Assembly (NCBI GenBank): GCA_036339395.1
Contig: JAYZBD010000089.1
Location: 1-11,132 of the forward strand
From: SP202 sp036339395
Lineage (GTDB): Bacteria; Planctomycetota; Phycisphaerae; Phycisphaerales; SM1A02
Reading direction: 5' to 3'
Length of the DNA stretch: 11,132 bases
The notes beneath the pieces were generated by a model that was given only the letters and a program-made list of their open reading frames with translations, searched no databases and was not told where the DNA came from. Numbering within the stretch: the stretch's first letter is position 1; each line of letters starts with the position of its first letter. This document shows positions 7,255 through 11,132 of the stretch, one piece after another. The translations under genes were made by a program, and so were the position numbers.

Positions 7255-8301
7255 TCAAACCGCCAGAGAATGCAGGGCCTGGATGGAATGATCGATGGCA
7301 TCGTCATCGACTGCGAGGCTGGTTACGGCTCGCATGGTTCGTGGTCCGATGTCGAGCATTCGGACCCCTTCCCGGTCAAGTGCATCCACGAGTTCCAATG
7401 GCGTGCCCCTGGAAGGATCGACATCGAAGTAGACGATGTTCGTCTGGACTGCGTCAAGTTCAACGGAGAAGCCCGGGCACTCGTTGATGGCTTCGGCCAG
7501 GCGACGTGCACGTTCGTGGTCATCCGCGAGTCGATCAACATGGTGGTCAAGTGCATGAATGCATGCGGCTGCCAGGAGTCCCGATTGGCGCATGGCTCCT
7601 CCGTACATCTTCCTGAAACGATGCACGCGTGCCATCGTCGCCGCATCACCTGCAACGACGGAGCCGACCGGGGCACCAAGTCCCTTCGAGAAGCAGACGG
7701 AGATCGTGTCGAAACAGGCGCCGATGGTGCCAGGCGCTTCGCCGGTTGCCACGGCGGCATTCCACAGGCGTGCGCCGTCGAGGTGGCACCGGAGACCATG
7801 TGACCGGGCACGCTCGGTCGCTGAATGAAGCTGCTTCAGCGGCCAGGCAACACCGCCACCCCTGTTGTGCGTGTTCTCGATGACGAGCAGTCTCGAGATG
7901 GCGAAGTGATGATCGTCCGGTCGGATCTGTTCATCGATGGAATCAGCATCGAAGATTCCCCGATCACCGGGCAGGAAAGCCATGCTGCAGCCGGAAAGCG
8001 CCGCCGGGGCGCCCGATTCATAGTGGTAGATGTGGGAATCGGGGTGGCAGAGAATTTCATCCCCTGGCTCGGTCTGTGCTCGAATGGCCAATTGGTTTGC
8101 CATCGTTCCGGAGGGAACGAAGCAGGCCTCATCCTTCCCAAGCAGGTCGGCAACCCGGGCCTGGAGTGCCTGTACGGTCGGCTCGTCACCAAGTACGTCA
8201 TCGCCCAATTCCGCATTCATCATGGCCTCACGCATGGCCTTCGTGGGCATGGTGATGGTGTCACTGCGAAGATCTGCTCTCAGGGGCGGCATCCTGATCA
8301 T
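7255..8301 (-). CDS. Threonine aldolase-family PLP enzyme (probably low-specificity L-threonine aldolase)
   Basis: Fold-type I PLP enzyme of the aromatic amino acid beta-eliminating lyase/threonine aldolase family. The expected reaction is L-threonine or allo-threonine to glycine plus acetaldehyde. Diagnostic features are LRSDTITMPTKAMREAM (11-27), GDDVLGDEPTV (33-43), the phosphate loop VPSGTMANQL (62-71), DSHIYHYE with His90 stacking on PLP, HLDGARLWNA with Asp175 and Arg178 (173-182), and SVCFSKGLGAPVGS with the Schiff-base Lys206 (201-214). A late Arg in MRAVTSLAV (323-331) is the likely substrate-carboxylate ligand. Length 348 aa is typical. The start may be Met1 (8301) or Met4 (8292); neither has a strong ribosome site, so the first residues are uncertain. 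It is the first gene of a two-gene minus-strand unit with pyrophosphatase. Exact substrate stereochemistry cannot be read from sequence. Confidence 0.92.
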   Translation of the reverse strand: MIRMPPLRADLRSDTITMPTKAMREAMMNAELGDDVLGDEPTVQALQARVADLLGKDEACFVPSGTMANQLAIRAQTEPGDEILCHPDSHIYHYESGAPAALSGCSMAFLPGDRGIFDADSIDEQIRPDDHHFAISRLLVIENTHNRGGGVAWPLKQLHSATERARSHGLRCHLDGARLWNAAVATGEAPGTIGACFDTISVCFSKGLGAPVGSVVAGDAATMARVHRFRKMYGGAMRQSGLLAAACIHALDHHVDRLADDHERARRLAEAINECPGFSVELDAVQTNIVYFDVDPSRGTPLELVDALDREGVRMLDIGPRTMRAVTSLAVDDDAIDHSIQALHSLAV

Positions 8302-8324
8302 TCTAGGGGGAAGGAAATTGATTG

Positions 8325-8335
8325 GTGAAATTCAC
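8325..8335. promoter_or_regulatory. Short palindrome, possible operator for the aldolase-pyrophosphatase unit
   Basis: GTGAAATTCAC has perfect 5-bp arms around a central A, 23 bp upstream of the aldolase start. The position suits a regulator site, but a repeat this short can occur by chance and no binding protein is indicated. Confidence 0.25.
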
Positions 8336-8470
8336 AGGGGCAGGTGCAACCCCCGGCTGATTCCCGGCGTATCAACTCCTGAACGCACACACCTCTCTTT
8401 TCCTCAAAGTACTGAAGACCACACGACGAGTTGAGCGGATGGCGGGCACGATGGTGGGACCGCCCTCCCT

Positions 8471-8505
8471 GCGACCGGACCTCCGGGGGTCCGGTCGCCG
8501 TTTTT
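8471..8505 (+). terminator. Strong intrinsic terminator with no annotated upstream + strand gene
   Basis: GCGACCGGACC (8471-8481) and GGTCCGGTCGC (8488-8498) form a perfect 11-bp GC-rich stem with a 6-nt loop. CG and then TTTTT (8501-8505) follow. On the minus strand the hairpin is not followed by a T run, so it acts on rightward transcripts. The only gene to its left is on the opposite strand, and the MFS gene starts 58 nt later. It therefore ends an unannotated short RNA, attenuates the MFS leader, or stops antisense transcription running out of the aldolase region. Confidence 0.75.
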
Positions 8506-8530
8506 ACGCCTTGTTCCGCTTGGTTCGATA

Positions 8531-8555
8531 TCCTGTCGGCTTGCCCCTGACAGGA
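8531..8555 (+). promoter_or_regulatory. Hairpin sequestering the MFS Shine-Dalgarno
   Basis: TCCTGTC (8531-8537) is perfectly complementary to GACAGGA (8549-8555) across an 11-nt loop. The right arm contains AGGA (8552-8555), the only good ribosome site for the ATG at 8564 (8-nt spacing). If formed in the mRNA it would hide that site and lower translation. The structure is small and its stability was not computed. Confidence 0.4.
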
Positions 8556-8563
8556 ACAACCAG

Positions 8564-9904
8564 ATGAACAGCACAGCAATAGCGCCACGAATGGGCCTGG
8601 GACTGGGCAGCCGCCTGTCCTTCATGATGTTCCTGCAATACGCCATCTGGGGGGCGTGGCTTCCACTGCTCTTCCCATTCCTGTTCAATTATCGCGAGTT
8701 CACGCCCGGCGAGATCGGCTGGATGTTCATGGCTGGTGGCGTTGGTGCGATCTTCGGCCCCTTCATCGCGGGGCAGATCGCCGATCGCATGTTCAACACC
8801 GAGAAGTTTCTCGGGCTCAGTCACATCCTCGGAGCGATTCTCGTCTGGCAACTCGCCTCGATCGAGAACTACTACGTGTTCCTCGGGTTCTCCGTTCTCT
8901 ACTCGGTCATCTACTCGCCGACGATCGCCTTGACCAACTCGCTGGCGTTCCACCACATGCCGGATCGCGATCGTGATTTTGGATGGGTCAGGCTCTGGGG
9001 CACCATAGGTTGGATCATCGTAGGTGTCGGGATTGGCCAATGGCTGCTCTATTCACATTCGCCCGAAGGTGTGACCGGAGAAGCACTGGAAACTGCGCGT
9101 GCAGCCGGCATGATGGATGCGTTCAAACTCAGTGCCATTCTCGGCCTCATCATGGGGATTTATTGTTTCACGTTGCCAAAGACTCCACCCCAGAAGGGTG
9201 AATCCTCCTTTGCCACGCTGGATGCAACCGTGGAATGCGCCCGGATGCCGCTTGTCCTGCTTTTCCTGATCGCGATCCCGGTGAGCATGATTCACCAGTT
9301 CTACTTCGTCTATACCTCGCAGTTCCTGGGAGAATACGAAGCGCACGCAGCCAGTACGGTCGCGAGCATCAACAAGGTGTTCGGAGTTGGAGGTGGCGGC
9401 CTGATGACCATCGGGCAGATCGCCGAGGTCGGCGTGCTCTTCCTGATTCCATTCGTGGCAGGCAAGGTCTCCAGGAAGAGCCTCCTTGCGATCGGACTCG
9501 CCGCCTATGCGCTGCGCATGTTCCTCTTTGCGCAGATCGGTTGGCTCCATGAGACCCTCGGTCTTCCCGAGATGCTTATCCTCATCGCTGGAATTGCTCT
9601 TCACGGTCTGTGCTTCGGCTGCTTCATCTTCGTAGCCTTCATGATCGTGGACGAGGAATGTACGACCGATGTCAAGGCCAGCGCCCAGAACCTCTTCAAC
9701 CTGGTCATCATTGGAATCGGTATCGTCGTTGGAAGCCTGGTAGCCGGGTACATCGGTGACTACGCGATGTCGACCAACGCGGCAGGTGATAACGTCATCA
9801 ACTTCACGACGTTGTTCTCCATGCCGATGTGGGCTGCCCTGGGGTGCCTTGCAATTCTGCTCGTGTGCTACCCGGGAGGGAAGACACAGCTTTCGAAGAA
9901 GTGA
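8564..9904 (+). CDS. MFS permease of the nucleoside:H+ symporter (NupG/XapB-like) type
   Basis: Inner-membrane transporter of 446 aa with about twelve hydrophobic spans. The opening LSFMMFLQYAIWGAWLPLLF (18-37) and WVRLWGTIGWIIVG (141-154) resemble the nucleoside:H+ symporter family, as does FGCFIFVAFMIVDEE (351-365) followed by VKASAQNLFNL (370-380). A motif-A-like cytoplasmic loop follows span two (AGQIADRMFNTEKF, 69-82). A charged central loop at about 204-228 divides the two six-helix halves. The ATG at 8564 is chosen for its AGGA site 8 nt upstream. The gene stands alone on this strand, between an upstream terminator and a convergent gene 31 nt downstream. Nucleoside substrate is inferred from family resemblance; many planctomycete members sit beside sugar or nucleoside-breakdown genes, so a sugar-like substrate is possible. 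Confidence 0.82.
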   Translation: MNSTAIAPRMGLGLGSRLSFMMFLQYAIWGAWLPLLFPFLFNYREFTPGEIGWMFMAGGVGAIFGPFIAGQIADRMFNTEKFLGLSHILGAILVWQLASIENYYVFLGFSVLYSVIYSPTIALTNSLAFHHMPDRDRDFGWVRLWGTIGWIIVGVGIGQWLLYSHSPEGVTGEALETARAAGMMDAFKLSAILGLIMGIYCFTLPKTPPQKGESSFATLDATVECARMPLVLLFLIAIPVSMIHQFYFVYTSQFLGEYEAHAASTVASINKVFGVGGGGLMTIGQIAEVGVLFLIPFVAGKVSRKSLLAIGLAAYALRMFLFAQIGWLHETLGLPEMLILIAGIALHGLCFGCFIFVAFMIVDEECTTDVKASAQNLFNLVIIGIGIVVGSLVAGYIGDYAMSTNAAGDNVINFTTLFSMPMWAALGCLAILLVCYPGGKTQLSKK

Positions 9905-9920
9905 CGGGTTGGAAGGGGAC

Positions 9921-9934
9921 TCCCGGGAACGGGA
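9921..9934. other. Small hairpin between convergent genes
   Basis: TCCCG (9921-9925) and CGGGA (9930-9934) flank a GGAA loop in the 31-bp gap between the MFS stop and the minus-strand isomerase stop. It could help end transcription from both sides, but the stem is only 5 bp and no T tract follows. Confidence 0.2.
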
Positions 9935-9935
9935 T

Positions 9936-10859
9936 TCATGCAGGGTCGACGCGTCGGTAGGCCTCGATGAGGGCGACCTCGCCTTCCTTGCCGCCGATGC
10001 TCTTGCCATGTTCCATGCCCACGATGCCCGTGTAGCCACGGCCGTGGATGTGCTTGAACACGTTGGCGTAGTTGATCTCGCCCGTACCAGGCTCGCGGCG
10101 ACCTGGATTGTCTCCCACCTGGAAGTAGGGGATGTAGTCCCAGGCTGCATTCATGTGATCAATGAGGTTTCCCTCGGTGGCCTGCTGGTGGTAGAGGTCC
10201 TGCAGGATCATGCATGAAGGGGAATCGACCGCCTCCATGATCTCGATCGACTGCGGCGTGTACTGCAGGAACAGGCCATGGTGGTCTCGCCAGTTCAGCG
10301 GTTCGCACGCCATGACCAGGCCGTGGGGTTCCAGTACGGCCGAGGCCTGCTTCAGGCCCTCGATGACATTGGCGGTCTGCACGTCCATCGGGATGCCCTC
10401 GGCGACCTTGCCGGGGACGACCGTCATCCATCGGGCGTTGGTCCGCTTGGCCACTTCGACCGAGTCCCTGGCGTTCTGGACGAACTTGTCGATCTCCTCC
10501 TGCTTGCCCGTGCTCAGGCTCGGGTACCAGGCTCCATCCATGTTCAACACGAACACGCCCATGCGCATGTTGTTCCGTTCAAGAGCATCGGCGATGCGTT
10601 GCTGGTCTTCGACGGAGCGGCCTCGCATGCCGTTGTCCTCGATGGATCGGAAGCCCGCCTCGGCCATGAAGTCGATCTGGTCGACCATGTCATTTCCTGC
10701 ATGGTTGTTGAACATGCCGAAATGCGGGGCGTAGTCGAGGGTGAACGTGTCATTGCCGGCAGGAGCAGCATCTTCTCGCTGCCTCGCGATCGCATTGTGT
10801 CCAAGACCTGCTGCCAGGGATGCTGCCGCCGTGGTTGCGATGAACTCGCGTCGTTTCAT
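9936..10859 (-). CDS. Tat-exported hydroxypyruvate isomerase-like TIM-barrel protein
   Basis: Xylose-isomerase-like TIM barrel of 307 aa, closest by eye to hydroxypyruvate isomerase/OtnI-type sugar isomerases. It begins MKRREFIATTAAASLAAGLG, a twin-arginine (Tat) signal with RRxF followed by an Ala-rich hydrophobic stretch, so the folded protein is probably exported. Likely metal ligands are Glu186 in CEPLN, Asp221 in LQDLYH, Gln247 in YFQVGDNPGRREPGTGEINY (245-264) and Glu283 in GMEH. The GRREPGTGEINY segment is characteristic of the Hyi group. It follows a Gfo/Idh/MocA oxidoreductase gene by 11 nt. GAGGA (10868-10872), 8 nt before the ATG, overlaps that gene's stop, so the two are probably cotranslated. 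This implies work on a sugar or sugar acid in the cell envelope; the actual substrate is unknown and cytoplasmic Hyi activity should not be assumed. Confidence 0.88.
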   Translation of the reverse strand: MKRREFIATTAAASLAAGLGHNAIARQREDAAPAGNDTFTLDYAPHFGMFNNHAGNDMVDQIDFMAEAGFRSIEDNGMRGRSVEDQQRIADALERNNMRMGVFVLNMDGAWYPSLSTGKQEEIDKFVQNARDSVEVAKRTNARWMTVVPGKVAEGIPMDVQTANVIEGLKQASAVLEPHGLVMACEPLNWRDHHGLFLQYTPQSIEIMEAVDSPSCMILQDLYHQQATEGNLIDHMNAAWDYIPYFQVGDNPGRREPGTGEINYANVFKHIHGRGYTGIVGMEHGKSIGGKEGEVALIEAYRRVDPA

Positions 10860-10870
10860 GACATCGTTCC

Positions 10871-11132
10871 TCAGGTGACCTGGTCCTTGCCGGGTTGGGG
10901 CACGGGTGGCGTTTCGATATTCCCGAAGGCATAGGTCTTCGGAGTCAGGTCGAGCGTCGAGTTCATGGCCTGGTCCCAGGTGACGTCCTGCCCCGTGTAG
11001 GCGGACATGCGGCTCATGATGGCGGTCATGGTCGACTCCGCCACACGCCTGCCTTCGTTGAGGCGTGGCCCATCACCACGGATGCTGGCGATGAGATCCT
11101 CGTGTTCAACGACGTACGGATTGGGCGTGGGG
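10871..11132 (-). CDS. Gfo/Idh/MocA-family oxidoreductase, C-terminal fragment cut by window edge
   Basis: Only the last 86 residues are inside the window; the frame is open to the right edge, so this is a truncation by the window, not a pseudogene. The visible end contains NPYVVEHEDLIASIRGDGPR, LNEGRRVAESTMTAIMSRMS and TGQDVTWDQAMNS, the characteristic C-terminal stretch of planctomycete Gfo/Idh/MocA proteins. These are NAD(P)-dependent sugar or sugar-alcohol oxidoreductases, often with Tat signals. The NAD-binding Rossmann half lies outside the window, so cofactor binding and export cannot be checked. The stop TGA (10871-10873) also contributes to the ribosome site of the following isomerase-like gene, which starts 11 nt later. 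Confidence 0.85.
   Translation of the reverse strand, partial: PTPNPYVVEHEDLIASIRGDGPRLNEGRRVAESTMTAIMSRMSAYTGQDVTWDQAMNSTLDLTPKTYAFGNIETPPVPQPGKDQVT

Larger units (their letters stand above)
8302..8563. other. Divergent intergenic region with terminator and leader structures
   Basis: The 262 bases separate the minus-strand aldolase start from the plus-strand MFS start and must hold the promoters of both, though no convincing -35/-10 pair was found by eye. They contain an 11-bp palindrome (8325-8335), a strong plus-strand terminator (8471-8505) and a hairpin over the MFS ribosome site (8531-8555). Just before the terminator, GGCGG (8441-8445) can pair with CCGCC (8460-8464). No tRNA or protein gene was recognised here. 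A small RNA or regulatory leader between about 8400 and 8505 is possible. Confidence 0.5.

Noticed and set aside
6724..7803. 359-codon open frame on the plus strand
   Set aside because: It is antisense to pyrophosphatase and aldolase, both of which have complete active-site motifs.
8517..8540. GGTTCGATATCC, resembling a tRNA T-arm
   Set aside because: The flanking bases do not form the 5-bp T stem, and no acceptor or anticodon arm fits nearby.
8298..8588. Possible small proteins in the intergenic region on either strand
   Set aside because: The open frames there start inside neighbouring genes or read through the terminator hairpin, and none has a convincing ribosome site or recognisable motif.
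9053..10150. 365-codon open frame on the minus strand
   Set aside because: It overlaps the MFS transporter antisense and the end of the isomerase in another frame, and its composition (charged, Asp/Glu/His-rich) is typical of an antisense shadow.

Overview
The window looks like a GC-rich chromosomal segment from a planctomycete, possibly the Phycisphaerae/marine side of the phylum. This is inferred from gene families only. The clues are a fusion of LamG-like, methyltransferase-like and PQQ-type propeller domains, a Gfo/Idh/MocA oxidoreductase followed by a Tat-exported xylose-isomerase-like barrel, and a tandem ModA protein. No rRNA, tRNA, CRISPR array, insertion sequence or phage gene was recognised. 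Genes are tightly packed and no stretch over 300 bases lacks a gene.

Bases 1-6668 (+ strand) read as one polycistron. A large multidomain protein, cut by the left edge, ends 3 nt before a double-domain molybdate/tungstate-type binding protein. A permease and a short ABC ATPase follow, then a MoaD-like sulfur carrier ending in Gly-Gly and a MoeB/ThiF-like E1 enzyme. Junctions are 4-nt stop/start overlaps or gaps of 2-3 nt. The cluster would link oxyanion import to molybdopterin-cofactor synthesis: the transporter supplies metal, and MoaD with its activating enzyme supplies dithiolene sulfur chemistry. The MoeB-like protein has lost all four usual zinc cysteines, and the first glycine of its nucleotide loop is Arg.

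Bases 6673-8301 (- strand) hold a threonine-aldolase-family PLP enzyme followed by a family I inorganic pyrophosphatase. The pyrophosphatase converges on the moeB-like gene with only 4 bp between them.

Bases 8302-8563 are the only sizeable intergenic region. It contains a strong intrinsic terminator on the + strand with no annotated + strand gene before it. After it comes a hairpin that covers the Shine-Dalgarno of the next gene. This suggests a small RNA or a leader/attenuator. Bases 8564-9904 (+) encode a nucleoside-type MFS permease.

Bases 9936-11132 (- strand) carry the end of a Gfo/Idh/MocA oxidoreductase gene and, 11 nt later, a hydroxypyruvate-isomerase-like TIM barrel with a Tat signal. 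This is probably a small carbohydrate-processing operon. The most interesting items are the coupled import/cofactor operon with its double-headed binding protein, the zinc-less E1 enzyme, the multidomain leading gene and the orphan terminator.
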